DNA of 64,000 bases from Apoderus coryli (GCA_911728435.2 OU452199.1:8752860-8816859), one strand, 5' to 3'. Shown: positions 12,201-27,200, counted from the stretch's first letter. Notes: a model not told the origin generated them from the letters alone. Made by a program: numbers and translations.

Positions 12201-15200
12201 GTTTTTTGGAAAGAAGTAGTTCTTTATGCTGAAGAAACACACTAAATTTGAATCCAATATCTCAATAAATACTAGAATTATTTAAAAATATTGGTTTTAA
12301 ATTTTCAACTTTGACGCCCTGTATATCGAACATGGAGGGCTAAAATGAAAAATTACATCTTAAAACTCATATTATTTTTGCTCAAGGAATCTGTGGTTAA
12401 GGGATTGACCTCCTTTTTCCGGACACCCTGTATAATTTTTACAGTATAATTTTTATGACCCTTTTTCCGCTATTTGTAAACGCCTATGTAAACAAGTTTT
12501 ATGCTGCATTTTGTAGGTTATCTTATATCAAAACTACATACAATTAGCCAAATTTTCAGGAATGTTGGGGGAATACATTTTATTTTTTTAATTTAAACCT
12601 CATTTTACACTATTTTTGAACGTCTTGTGAACTCATGCTTCAATGTGCCATTTTCTAGGTTCTATATTCTATCACAACTATGAAAAATTATTCTATATTT
12701 CCAATAAGTTTTTATAGGATTTTTTTTTTACACCTTTTCCACTATTACGACCGCCTATGTAAGCAAGTTTTTTATTTCCTTTAAGAAGTATGAATTTTTT
12801 AAATTTGTTGAACCTTTTTTTTAAACTCCTTGCCTACGCTCAATGTTTCCTAAAAGTTAATCAAAACCTAAACGTATCCTGTAGTTTTGTTGTACCAAAT
12901 TTGGTTAAAATATATTAAGTGGTTTTCGAGTTATCGTGGATACCGACAGACAGAATTTTTTTCAGTATAAATGACCGAAAATACGTATCTTTAAATGTTT
13001 ATTCTTGGACCCTTTTTATTTATTTTTTAACTATTTCTTAAGGTATAGGTGTAAGCAATCATCCCCTGTACAGTACATTCCGACGTGGTTCGCCTACGTC
13101 ACACCAGACAAACAGGTTTTGGTTTTCGATACAATAAGGACGGTTGAACCAGTATCAGTAGACGATAAGAAAATGTAATAGAAGACAGATGTTAATAAGA
13201 GCTGTTAGAAATACGTTGTTTTATGTGATGACAAATAATAAATGATTTTGGGTGTGGTTTTGAGACTTTTATTAAATAATTCAAAAATAAAAGAACAATA
13301 CTTTCTACATAGGTTCAAATAGAAATATATCGCAGGACAAAAAGAAAAACTTGGTTTTTGATATTGTGTCCAGACACCTGATGAAGTCAACAGTCAGTTG
13401 ACGAAACTTATAAAAAAGTCTTTAATAATCATTTTGCAGGCGTTTTCTTATTAAATAAGGTCTCCTTTTTCCGATACGTACGACATTTTCTAATTTATTC
13501 ATACAGGGTGGTAAAAAAAATTTACTGAAAACGATGTTATAAAAACAGTCGAAAGTCAGTTTTTTTCAAATGGAACAGGTATATTTTTATAATTTTATCT
13601 TACGTATCATTAAAAATTAAAGAAACTTTCTAATAGGTTACTTATTTCGAAATATCGACATTTTTGAGCATTTCACTATTCTCGTATATTACTTTGACTA
13701 ATTAATTTAGTGTGCCATGAAAATAATAAAGTTTTTCAGCAATTTACCTTTCAAAATCACTGATTAATTACGACTGATTACCAACAATTAACTTTTGGGC
13801 CTGCAGCTAGTCAAAGTAATACACGAAAATAGTGAAAATGCTCAAAAATGTTACATTGCCAATATTTTGTAAACTATGCATTTTCGAAATCAGTAACCTA
13901 TTAGAAAGTTTATTTAATTTTTGACGATACGTGAGATAAAATTATAAAAATATACCTGTTACATTTGAAAAAACTGACTTTCGACTGTTTTATAACATCT
14001 TTTTCAGTATAATTTTTGGACTACCCTGTATGAATAAATCAGAAAATTTCGTACGTATCGGAAAAAGGAGACCTTATTTAATGAGAAAACGCCTGCGAAA
14101 TGATAACTAAAGACTTCTTTATAAGAAAAAAAATGTGATTATTACATTTGGCAATACATATACATATACATTTGGCAATACATATACAAAAATTTTCTAA
14201 ATTCAATTCAAAGTAGTATCCGAAATATTTTAATGGGCCGTCACCATAGGACACCCTGTATATATGATATGAAAGCCTTTTTGAAACTAGAGAGGTTTTC
14301 AAAATAACGGCCAATTGCAATTGCAAAAATTAAGCCAAGAGTTTCACTGTTTTTCGTCATTAAATTATAACACCCTGTGATTGCTGTTTGCACCTTAGCC
14401 CCAAATATCTTTTTTGCTGACAAACCAGTAATATTCTAAGGAAATGTTTTACTGGAGCAAAATTGTTTACGTGTTCTACCAATTCGTTTTCAAAACTGAG
14501 CAATATTCTACCCCAAGCACTCTATCCTACAACAAAATAGTTTCTCTCCAAAACGTCCCTGACTCCCTACGAAATGGAATATCTGGGGCTAAATTACAAC
14601 CAGCAAAAATTTCCCCATGTGTCCTCTCAATATAGTATATTCTCCCGCATTATGATGACCTAAGATAATTTCCTATATCGTCTTTAATATTCGGCCTGAT
14701 AATTATTAAAAAATGTAAAAATGGATAGGTATGTTGAGAACGGACCAGGGTTGAATTATGATGTAACTGAGACGCTTCAACATTGTTAGTGCAGTCCACA
14801 GGGTGTCATAATTGCAAACTTCAAATTCTTGGTTCGCACTGTATATTACCAATAATAATTATCCTACAAAATGAATAAAAAAAATATTTTAATCAGGATT
14901 TTTTACTTAATATAGCGATTCTAATTCTGCATAGTATGAAAAATCACCAGAAAGTTATATGCAATGAAAGAATAATTTAACAAAGGAAGTTGTTATTTTA
15001 TAGGTATGCAGTAAAATAATTCTCATCGTCACATAATATGCTGATGTATATTTTGTAACAAGACGAGGAACTGTGGAACAAAGCAAACAACGCAAATAAC
15101 ATAGCAGGAGGCACTTCCGAATAACAAATAAGCGTTGAACATAAATTCAACTAATCAAAACGGTAAGTTTTTGCAAAAAATACAAGAAGGAGACAAAAAA

Positions 15201-18200
15201 GACGAAACAAGAAATCTCCGTTAAATTTTGTCGCTCTATTCGTGCCATGAATTGAATGTAGCCTGTTATTTGTAATTCACTGCAGGTTTGCGCCTTATCT
15301 AAATTGACAGGGCATGCAAAAATATATTTTTTGGAACCTCGTCCATCCAAGACAAGGAACAAAGAATATACACAAAGCGTAAAAGTGTTAGAAATTACGT
15401 GCCATTCTCAAATCTTTTTACGATGGATCTTTGAAAAGATTATTATTTATACAATACTCTGAGTCGATGTATGAAATAGTTAAGGGCTTGCTGTACAACC
15501 GAAGTGCAACGGAAGTTTGGTGGGGTCCTTGGTATCAAACTTAAAAAGAACGAAATACTATTCCTTTTCCGTACGCAATGTGAATTTTTTCAATGATTCT
15601 TGCGTTGCTTGTGTGATTTGTTTTAGTTTGAAAAAAGATCCTCGAAACGTTGCGAAAGAAATAAACTTCGACTATAACAACTTAGCCATTGTCCTCTTTC
15701 TCACTAGCCTAATCAGAAGTTAAAGATTTAAGGACGCTGACATGATTGATTAAATTTGAAATACTTTCGTACTAATATAAGCTATACCAATGTCTGGAAA
15801 TGTGGATCACATACTTGCAAAAGAGCCTGTCACAAGAAATGTATGTGTAATTTTTTTCTACAAACTATTAGGTCATTATTTACTTTACCTTTTTGTAATT
15901 ATTACGAGCCACTTATGATGGATTATAAACATTTTGAAATATTGGAAAATATTTGAATCAAAGTTATTTTGTGACGACAATTTCACATCCCAATTTGAGC
16001 AACTCTACGTTAAAATAGAATTCGAATGCTATACATTATAGTAGGTATTTAAATTCAGAGCGACTAAAGTATCGGACCAAATTCAGATGTTTCAGGAAAG
16101 AAAGGACGAAAGATGCGTGCTTTAAACAGGAGCACTGTCAGCTAAAATCAATTAAAATCTTCTCTGATAGCCAAGCGGTCATAAACGGCCTAAGCTCATC
16201 AGGATCCACATCAAGGACAGTGTGGAATTGTCAAATAGTCTGCCTGTGTTCTGGATCCCTGCCCAGTCTGGTTTAAAGGAAAATAAAATGGCCGACTCTC
16301 TGGCAAGAGAGGAAGCTGAAAACGAATTTATCGGACCAGAATCTGGAATTGCAAAGCTTTTGGCAAAATCCTCCAGATGTGGTACATTCGAAGAAGGTTA
16401 TTAATCCGTCGAAATCAAGCGCCTACCTACAGTAAAACGACCGCCAGGTAGCTGTATTATACCAAGACAGAGACAGGATGTATCGTGCAGTTTTGAATCC
16501 CATGAAATTTTGCCTAAAAGAACAATATTATCTGGGAATAACTCATGATAAAAATTTAAGTTTCGATCCTCATATACTGGAAGCAGTAAAAAAGCGCAGG
16601 ACCATGGCATTGGGCAGAATCCTACCCAATCTGGGAGTACCTGGCTGGATCAAGAGAAGAAGACTCCATGGAATGATGCCAATAACAACTTACGGATCCC
16701 CGATATGGTACAACACCCTCGAAATGAAAAAATACCGAAATGCAGCCGAAAGATATAAAAGGAAATCTCCTCTCACAGGGTCGAACGGGTACCGCACAGT
16801 TTCTGTAGAGGCACGTACTGCTAGCGATTGCAGGAACCACCTATGGACCTAATGGTAGAGGAAAAAAACAGATTTTACACTCAAGGAGAAGCCACAAACC
16901 AAACACTATAAAGAGCGCAAACCTTAGAGCGATTGACAAATAAGATGGGAAAACTTATCTCAAAAAGCCCAGTGGACAAAGACTCTGATCCGAAATGGTT
17001 ATTATATGCACAAACTGCAAACATAAAGTCATAGAGTACTATTATAAGTGAATTTTTATCAGAACACGCCTGTTTTGGTCAATATCTAAAAAGCTTTGGC
17101 AAACAGGAAGACGACCGATGTGTATACTGCGAAAGAATTGATATGCCAAAACACACAATAATTATAGAATGCCATAAATGGAAAGGATAAGATTTCAAAC
17201 TGAGCTAAAAATTAACAATCACTTAAATGCAGGAAACATCATTGATATTATGCTCGAATCCAAAGAAAAATGGACAGAAATACACTTATCAAAGAAATCA
17301 TGAAGAACAAAGATTGGAAAGACAGGGATAGACAAGGGATTAGAAACCCGAACCCCTAATCATCTTAAAGATGGAAGGAGTACGTAGGGAAGTAGAAGAG
17401 TAAAAGCCACAAAAAACGTCATGAATACAGTAAGAATAAAGTCTGTGGATTAGAAGTTAAGCCTTTCCGGCAGTTTCAATCCACATAAAAGGAGGTTCAT
17501 GAGGGCCTCTTTTCTGTGCGCAGACTACATCCTTATATAAACATAAAAGAGTTAGCTGTATATTATTAGCAGAATGCCATTATTTTAAAATTCCTTTGTT
17601 TGCAATAACAAACAAAGAAACTGATTTAATACACAAAGGAAAAAATGATTACGAATTACGTGCAATTTTAAATCAGAGTATATTAAAATTTTCTCTTGCT
17701 TCTGAGTGCAGGACTGCAAAAATAAATTTATAATAAACCCGATATAGTTATTCCAGACACGTTCAGTGTATGAGGGAACATTTCGCGTCCTATATTCTCT
17801 TTATTAATGTTGTTTCTTATAGTACATTGAGTTAGTTTGAAAAAGGGGTTTCAAAGAAACAACTCGAATTTAATTATGAGAAACAAAACTTTTATTCAAT
17901 GTGCCTGTAAGCAGAAAAGATTAAAATTAAATAAATGTAAGTTATATTGATAACAACAGACATAATTAGGCTTGTCTTTGGGAGACGATTAAAGGGGTCG
18001 TTTGATTAGGGCTTCGTTAAGCTTATTTACGTAAGTAATTGATTTTAATCCTATCTCATTTTGAATAAGCTTTTTATTTATGTTTTTTATTAAAATTTTA
18101 GCAAAGAATGGTGCAATATTTCACCAATGAAATTGATAAGGCGTTTCTTTCAATAAAACCAGGTTTTTGTAGGATAAGTCAGAGTACTCAAAAGTCACAG

Positions 18201-21200
18201 ATACTCCAAGAACTATTTTAATTGAAGGTTAAAAATATTTTGTACATGAAATAACTGGTGTGCTTTTTAGCTCGAACGAACCTATATTTTACAACAATGA
18301 AATAGGATATAGCTACAAGGTGCACATTTTTCGGGAAATGTAAAGACATCGGAAAACCATTCGAAAAAAGTTTTTTTTTCGTAAATATCCTTTATTAGCT
18401 CTTCAGCTTAACGCACAAAGATGGTTTAAATCATATTTAAATGATAGGCTACAAACAGTACACCTTCTTAAAGATGGTGTTTTGGATGCTTCTACTGTTG
18501 AGTATCGTTACGTCGGAATCGCTCAGGGTAGTGTTCTGAGTCCTCTCTTATTCATCATTTTTTTGAATGATTTGAGTTCTGTATTGCGTAATGAGAACAT
18601 GAGCCTTGTGAGTTTTGTTGATGACACCAATCTGGTTCTAAGTTCGGGTGACTTGCCGACATTATTTAGGGAAGCTAATGTGTTCTTTGAGAGAGTTTTG
18701 ACGTGGCTGTCACCGAATAGGTTACTATTAAATGAAGATAAAACAAATGTTATACTTTTTAGAACCAAAAATTCGAGAATCAAAATTCCCGAAGATTTTT
18801 CTTTCTTATTGGGTGGCGGTCGCGTCGATCTTCAGGAGAATACTAAGCTTTTAGGCATACATCTGAGCCCGAACTTTGATTGATATCATGATGTTTTTTA
18901 ATTTAGAAAAAAAAACATCATGATATATAAAAAGAAAAAAAGAGATAAGATAGCATAACAATGTTAATTTTTAAATCATAAAAAACAACAAAAACATTTT
19001 CTATAAAATGGTGAGTTGTTCATATTAATATAATTTTGATCTACATGTGTTCACAAAATACATATTTATATATATATAGACATTGACCTCAATAGATATT
19101 TTCTGGAAGATTATTTTAAGTTTCTCTTGTTAGCACTGATGATGGAACTAGTTTCAAGTTCCGAAACATGTTTGGAGATAATTAAGATTTCTACTAAATT
19201 TATTTTGTGGAGATTAGACTTTTATTTCATCATATAAATACACAACTCCACTTAAGAATGGACTATTTTTTCAAATTAAGTAAATTGTTGTTCTAAAAAA
19301 GGTATTCTTGAGGTCATTGCCGTAGGTACGAAAAATCAAATTTTGATACCTTGTATATCTGTATATATCTGTATATATCTTTGGAGTACCCGAAAAATTT
19401 CTTTAGTGAATTAAAATTTAAAAAAAGAGACAGTTGTTCATTAATTTCTTTGGGTAAAAAATATTTTTGCACATAATATAGCCTTAGTATTGCTATAAAC
19501 AGAAGACAAATTGTTTTTATCGAAATTAGTAGATACAATTGAAAATCTTTGGATTTAAAAGCTATATAATTCTTTTACACCTAATTTATTCTCGCTAAAA
19601 ACCGTCCCTGAGCTTTAACGTAAAGCACACAATTCTACTTTTACTTCCAAAATGTCCCACCAACCCATATATAGTACATTATTACCGCCTTACCCCTTTG
19701 TGTCTGAAACAATTTTGAATTCGGGCTCCACACAAGAAGGCAGGCAATCGCAAACTAATCCCGGCTTGTCGAATCCTTTGGCGTGAAGTCTATTGACTGT
19801 CTCTGTAATGCGGAACGGTATTATCAACACACTATATTATAAACAGTTGCGTACACCAGAAATAAAAAATATGGAGAGGGTTTGCTTCAATATTAATTAT
19901 GAACAAGTAGGTGGGTACGTAGTTTTAAGATTAGAGGGTCCACCCTGACCCTTCTATGCCACCACTGAGGGTCTATTGTGGCTCGTACCTATTCATATTT
20001 CACCCAACAGCTCAATATTCTTAATGAAGTCGATTATGAACAAGTAACGGCGACCCCATACTTGAATAGTGAAATAATATCTTATATCAGAGCTATTCAA
20101 CATCAAGTGGCCCAAGGGCCGCTCAGCTTAAAAGTTCGGTGTGGGAGTCGTCCTACATTAGAGTTGTTAGAATTTTGGTTCTTAACACACGAAGCAATAA
20201 AGTAAGTGAATAATCAGATAGAGAACATCTAAACTTTGATTAAACTTCATGTTGCTTTAATAACTATATACCATAAGGACAGATCTGTGCTAAACTCCAG
20301 TACAAAATTTCCTAGATTTGTTATAAACGTTGCAAAACATTCGTATTAAGCTACTGTGCTATTCTATTGATAAAATCTTACATTACCGGCAGAGATCAGT
20401 TTGTTTCTTGTAACGGTTATAAATCAAGAAGCTACCATGCAACATCAGGAGTACCTCAAGGTTCGAATCTGGGACCACCACTACTGTTCAATCTTTTTAT
20501 TAACGACCTGGGAAAGAATTTAAAATCTGAAAGATTGATTTTTGCTGATGATCTGAAGTGATAGGGAATTATGGAAAAATCCTCAGAAAAATCTAACAAA
20601 AAATAAGATTTCAGAGGTAATGAATAGAATAATCCAGTAGCAACTTTTAAGGTGTGATTTTCTTGGAATGTCCTTTCTCGAATAATATCTCGTCATCAAT
20701 GATAGACAATAATAATAATTATTACTAATCTAAAGTACAGTAAGTTAGTTTCATATATGTGAAATCATTTAATTAGGCCCATTATAATTGATAAAGCTCT
20801 GAAAGCTCCTAATAATGGCCAAGGTCTGGGATCTACTAAGTGAGATGAATGATTTTTGTTTCATGAAATTAGTTGACTTCTCTTGGATAGAGGGTTCTAA
20901 GAACTGAGAATACATATGATTGAATTACAGCTGTTTCTAAAGTTAGAAGAAGAATTTGAATAATGATGAGTATAAGAATTAAGGTTGTTGCTATTGCAGG
21001 CCCTGTATTACCTAGAAGTCTCATTAAAAGATGACCTGCAATTATATTTGCTGATAGCACCAATATTTTTAACTGGTTTGAGATTATCTGCACCAATTTG
21101 TGATAAATGTATTGTATTACTAATTAATGGAGTAATACAATACGTACGTTTATTTGATTTTTGTATGCACACTGAATTAACCCGCAACAAAACCTCGAAC

Positions 21201-24200
21201 ACATTTTTTGCATAAAGGAAAAGCCTTAGCATATGCGTTTCCTTATAAAAAAATTCAGCAACACAAAGGTCAGTTGAATAGTTCTAATAAAAAACATCAG
21301 TATGATTGATGATGGCAGACATTCAGTAATAAAAAGATCACTTTGAGGTAGTCCCGCAATTTCGTTCACCTAAATTGTCATTATAAAATTTAAAAACAAC
21401 ACGGAAACCTTAATTTTAGAGAAGTTTTCATTTATATCAACCTGAGGTTATGTGCACCCAATATATGACAATAGCCTGTTTTCATCTTTTGACGTCGCAT
21501 TAGGGAGCTCAACAGAGATATATAACGATATTTGAAAATAGCGTAACATATTTCATTGAAGTGAAGTACAAAGCTGTAAAACTCCACCACTGTCATTGGA
21601 ATGGGTACCTATTTTATACACTCGTGGATTTATATATATATATATATCATTTTCCCTCTTTGGGGTTATTCTTTGTGATTGTGTATTGTATGTCCGGGAG
21701 ACAATTTCAATTTTGTTGCTTCGTTGTGTTTCGAGGTTAGATATTATTGCTTTCTAAACATATAATACAATATAGAACAAAAGTATCACAAAGAAAATAT
21801 ATTATTTCGACTTTTATGGCGAACATAAATTTCGCTTTACTTACCAAAATGTTCTGTTAAACATCGTAGGCCTTCAGTGCTGCAATACTCACGTTTATCT
21901 ATAAATATAATATTAAAGAGATTACCATACTTAAAATACATATATTGATAACAAGATGTTTAGCTTCTATATGTTCAATTGCATTTCAATGATTTATTTG
22001 GTTTTTTGTGACACTTGTATACTCAGTTAATTTGATGCGCAAAAGCTAAATAAAACATTGAATTTAGTATTTATTTGAAAACTTGTGCTTGTAATTCAAT
22101 GCCAGTTAGATTGGTCTAACATCGAAAAATTCTAAATTCACTTTCTTATTTTCTACATAAATATTTTTTTACCTGTCAATAAAATAAAAAACTTCTATAA
22201 TATGTTTGTTGTGGCGCGAATAAATGAAAGCAGAATGTTAAGCAATCAAAAATAATCCTTTCGGATTAATAATAAAAGCCACTGCGTGATTGAAATATGT
22301 AAATTTGTCAGTGGCTCTTATGTTAAATAAAATTGGATAAAACTATAAACAAACACGTACATTAAAAAACTTATCCATAAAGAGATTGCTTAACATTCAG
22401 CATTTTTAATAGTAGCGAAATACGCAAATATGAGCTTTAAGATGTTTGTGGCGACATCTAGTGTGAGCAGGCAATATGCCCGACGAAACAAAGTTCACAA
22501 ACGATGGCCGAACAAGAAGTAACAACTCCATCCTATTGCCAACACTAGATACGCCCGAATGCCCTGGCGGGAATAATTTAAGTAATATATTTATAAAGTA
22601 GTTCATTTTCTGTGGAGTCTCAATTTAATGACGATTTTCTAGCGAAATAATAGAACAGTACGAACTTTAATTTCGTTAAATATCAGGTCAAAAAAATGAC
22701 CAACGAAAAGGAGAACATAACATAAATTAATTTAAAACGTTGTTTATAAAATAATAATAAAGACTGTAATAAATTTGGGAACAAGAATAAATGAGCATCA
22801 GGTGAACATCAGATCCCAAAATCTGGTCTGACTGAATATGTTAATGGGACGTTACATGACATTGATTTTGAAAATACGAAAATAACTTTTTTAGTATTGC
22901 ATCAATTACAGATTTGCTGTACTTTCTTAAGTTTGTTGAAGCGTGTTTTAAGTTTTGTTGTGTGTTTCGGAGAATTTTTTTCGAGTTTTAGACCCTTTTC
23001 TCATATCGAAACTTCAAAAATATCGATCGGATTTGCTGTTATACAGGGATGAACAAAAAGTTACATTTTACTCCAAACTTTTGAACACCCTGTAGAAAAA
23101 ATTCACGACCGAATAATGATCTTTTTTGCAAAATTTTGAAGCCCCATCTTTTCTGAACAAGTTGTTTCTTGATTCATACCAATATCTCTATTCTTAAAGG
23201 AAAAATACTGGCTTCAAAGAAATAATGCAATAATACTTTATTAGCAACAAAAAAATTAAAACATGGATAACGGCGGTATTAAGATTTTTTCCTTTTTTCT
23301 AAAATCGAGTATTTCCACCATGAGCTTGAATAACATTTCTCATCCTTTCGGGCATAGATTCAATTAAAGAACCAACCGCGTCTTGCGTTATTTGTTGCCA
23401 CTCGTTTGTCAGTGCCTGTTCTAACGAAACCAAAGTTTGAAACTCACCGTAGTTTTGCCTAACTCTTCTTCCTAGTGTATCCGATGTGCTCGATAGGGTT
23501 GAGCTTCGAACTCCTTGGGGGCCAGCCCAATACATGAATGTCAACGTCGATTAAATATTGCCTCGTTATTTGTGCTATGTGCGGTCGAGCATTGTCGTGT
23601 ATCAAGATACAATTTTCTCCTATAAGTGGATGATAAGGTACCACATGTTCTTCTAAGCACATTCTAATGTAGTGATCAGCGTTAATACCCCCGTGAAGTG
23701 TAACAAGGTCTGTACGGCCTTCCAATGAAATACCCCCCCAGACCATTACCCCTCCGCCACCAAATGGCACTCTCGGAGAGATACAACATTGAGAGTATCT
23801 TTCTCCGAGCCTTCTCCATACTCTTTGACGTCCGTCAGGTGAATATCGCGTGAAACTAGACTCGTCTGTAAAGAGAACATTTCGCCATCTAATAGAGGAC
23901 CTGTAGCAGGTACACGAGATTTTAGATTATCTTCTGCTATCCTTCTATGCGTTTGGTATCAGGTGAAACTAAGGTACCGTGAACATCTACCAGTCTTCTA
24001 ATCAAACCTGTAGCAGAGGCTGTTCGCTGTCGAAGAACATGATGACGAAGAGATCAATCTTGAACTGCGTTTGTAGCCCTTCGCCTTCCCTTTCCAGGTC
24101 TTCTTGAATAAGAACGAGTTAGTCTGAACCTTTGTATCGCATCGGAGACCGTACTGCGTAGATGGCCAAGCCTTTCTGCGATATACCTAATCGGACGGCT

Positions 24201-27200
24201 ATAGTCTTGTAGCTACTTCTTCTGGGCTCATCATTTTTAAATTCACGTATCGTTTACCAAACAACTCCGAAACATACAACAAAACTTAAAACACGCTTCA
24301 ACAAACTTAAGAAAGTACAGCAAATTTGTAATTGATGGAATACTAAAAAAGTTATTTAGGATTGATTTTGAACAAAATTTTCTTTGTCCGGTTAATATTG
24401 CGGGGCAGTGCATATTATATTAGGTAAACCCTTTTGAAATATCACTTTATGTAAATGTCCTTAAAAACCAAACCACTTTTTGACAAAGGAAGCAAGTTGT
24501 TCATGTGAGTATGAAAAACCATGCAACATATATTTTTAAATTTTTGTATGTAACTTTTTCCTTGTTTTCCGTCTTTGTATTGCAGTTTTTTTCACTTTAC
24601 TTGTATTATTTATATATCTATCAATTGATTGATTGTAAGTCACCCTTTATGTTTTTTAACCAACCAACCTCAAATTGATAATCAGTTATAGGTCACTAAC
24701 ACAGTAGATAAATCAATAATGTTGTATGAAGAATTTTCAAAAATGTTTACTATTCTTCAAAACGTATCTACACCAATATCAAATCCTTCAGACAGAATAC
24801 TATTTCAATCGCAATTACGCAGATTAAAACGTGTGAAATATTCAGCCACGTAGACTGAATTTCCCGTCGATTTTGCAATCGAAACGTTGAGTGCTTTAAA
24901 GAAAAATTTTGATACTCGTTTCTCAGAGTTTGATGTCATTGCGATTGACATTAAGCTTTTTCAAAATCTTTTTGATTTTGACATTGAAACCCTGGCTCTG
25001 GAAATCCCAATGGAAGTTAATGATTTACAGTGCAGTGAAATCTATTATCGTTGTGTGTTTTCTTTTTCAACTTATCACAGCAATAGTAACAACAATAAGA
25101 CTTTGGCTGTAGCGGGCCAGATTGATGACACTAGTCTTAAGCTGTCCCGTAGTTTGGACACCTCTGGTCTAAACAATTCTTTAATTTATTCTATTCATTG
25201 ATTGCATTCGTCTACTTTGCTTACTTCAAATTTCGTCAAGGTCTTGTCAGGTTTTCGGATTTGTTCTTTCTTTTCTGCGTCGCGGTGATCCTTTATTTCT
25301 TGTTTCTCCACTTCGCGTTATCTTCTTTCTTCTTGTTATTTTTCACGATGTCTCTTCTCTTCTTTCTTGATTGTGTCTAATTTTCGCATTAATTCTTATT
25401 TCTCGATTTCACATTGCTTTGTTTCGTCAGTTAGTTTTTTATGTTCAATCATCACTTTAAATTATTGGCCTTCGATCTTTGCTTTCTCACTTCACTTAGT
25501 AGCTTGTTACATTTAATGTAATTTAATTTATTTCTCACACCATACTTTTACCTATAGTAGCAATATATTTTATAGAAATTGTACAACCTCGTATCCGACC
25601 ATCGTTATTGATTTTGTTTTACCCGGTATAAATCTCTTTTCGACGCTCAAACTTTATTTCGCTAGATATGACATCAAAAACCGTCCACACTATATCGAAA
25701 GTATTTTCCCAAAACATTCAAATCACAAACAAAAAAAAAAATATATTAATTTGCTTTCTGCAAAATCTATGATAATAATAATAATACGAAGTACACAGGC
25801 AAATAACGGCTTCAACTTACTGTAATATGGCATTAGGTGGTGTGTACAATTGCAAAGTCTGATATGGTTCTCAGCATGGCATTGTACGATGCATGTGGAA
25901 TAACTGTAAAAATCATGCACTACCAGATTATCGGGGATTTCCCATGGAAAACGACATTGTCGTTTCTCGATCGGCAAGAACTTCACATTTTCGTCGTTTT
26001 CAATTTCCATTACCTAACGACGACGAGAGAAAATGGATTGTAGAAAAATGGCAAAAAGTTTATAGAAAAACCTACATAGTATATGCAATGAATTTTCAGA
26101 CGTGAATTCGGTTTTATACTACTCGTGTATTTAATATACAGGGTGTCCCGAAATTTATTTATCTACTGACGTGTACCATTATACAGGATGTTTCAGAAAC
26201 ACGCGGCAATATTTAAGGTAAGGTAATTTTATGAAAAATATCACGTTATTTTAACCAATGTCTATACAGGGTGAACTATAACTCAGTACAAAAATTTTAA
26301 CCACGTGCTCAGAGAAGCATGAAAAACTATAAAAAATTTGTTTCGGAATTTTTATTCGATGTTTACAAAATGGGGCAAATCCACGTTTTCCCTGATAAAT
26401 CGGCGCCTATGACAAGCAATTTTCAATATGACCTCCAACATATGAACTGAATTGTAAAGACGGCGAAAATTAACAGTTTTGTTAATAATAATAATTAAAA
26501 CACCTGATAAATAAGTTCATCTGCATAATTGTACATTACTTCTTCGCTTTTGGAAACTGCTAAAAGGATATTTTCGCATATGGAACAACTACACTAATAA
26601 CAAAAGCCGCAAACACACTAAAATGTCCGATTATTTTACTCAAATGGGTTATTTTTACAACAACGACTTCTCGCGTAGCGAAAAAACCAAATGTTTGGAG
26701 AGGCCACCGTTAACTTCACTTTATTTCCGCACTTAATCACTGATCTTCATCATCACCAATCTCCGTTTCATAGACAAGTCTTCATGTAGATCTAAAATTA
26801 TTATTATTTTACATAAATCGTTCATGTTTTACAACAGAAACTTCTCCCTCATCAATAATCACAATAATAATATGTAGGCCTACAACCTATACCGTAAATT
26901 GTTGTACTTCAAATTGATTCTTAAAGTTACGCTAATTCGGGCGTTCACTTTCATCACAAAATTTAAACAAACAAATAATAATAAGTGTTTATTGAAACAA
27001 ATAAAAAATACGGTTAATAATCTTACGGTAGAAACCTGCATTATAATATGATAAATATTTTGAGAATTTATTTTTGCAAAGCAGCAGTTTTATTATTAAC
27101 GAAATCTTTACTTAGCAAAAAATATCAACAAACTACTTAACTTGTGCATATAAATTACATTGACATACAAAAGATATTTGACAGTTCACAATTTCCTGAA

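Noticed and set aside
15147..15362. Minus-strand frame considered as a missing channel exon
   Set aside because: The exon carrying the DCLPSC segment was found at 19694-19802 with matching phase, and the chain is complete without it.
15756..15956. Cysteine-rich frame ([14 protein letters not shown])
   Set aside because: Spacing fits no known finger, it is on the strand opposite to the channel gene, and no splice sites frame it.
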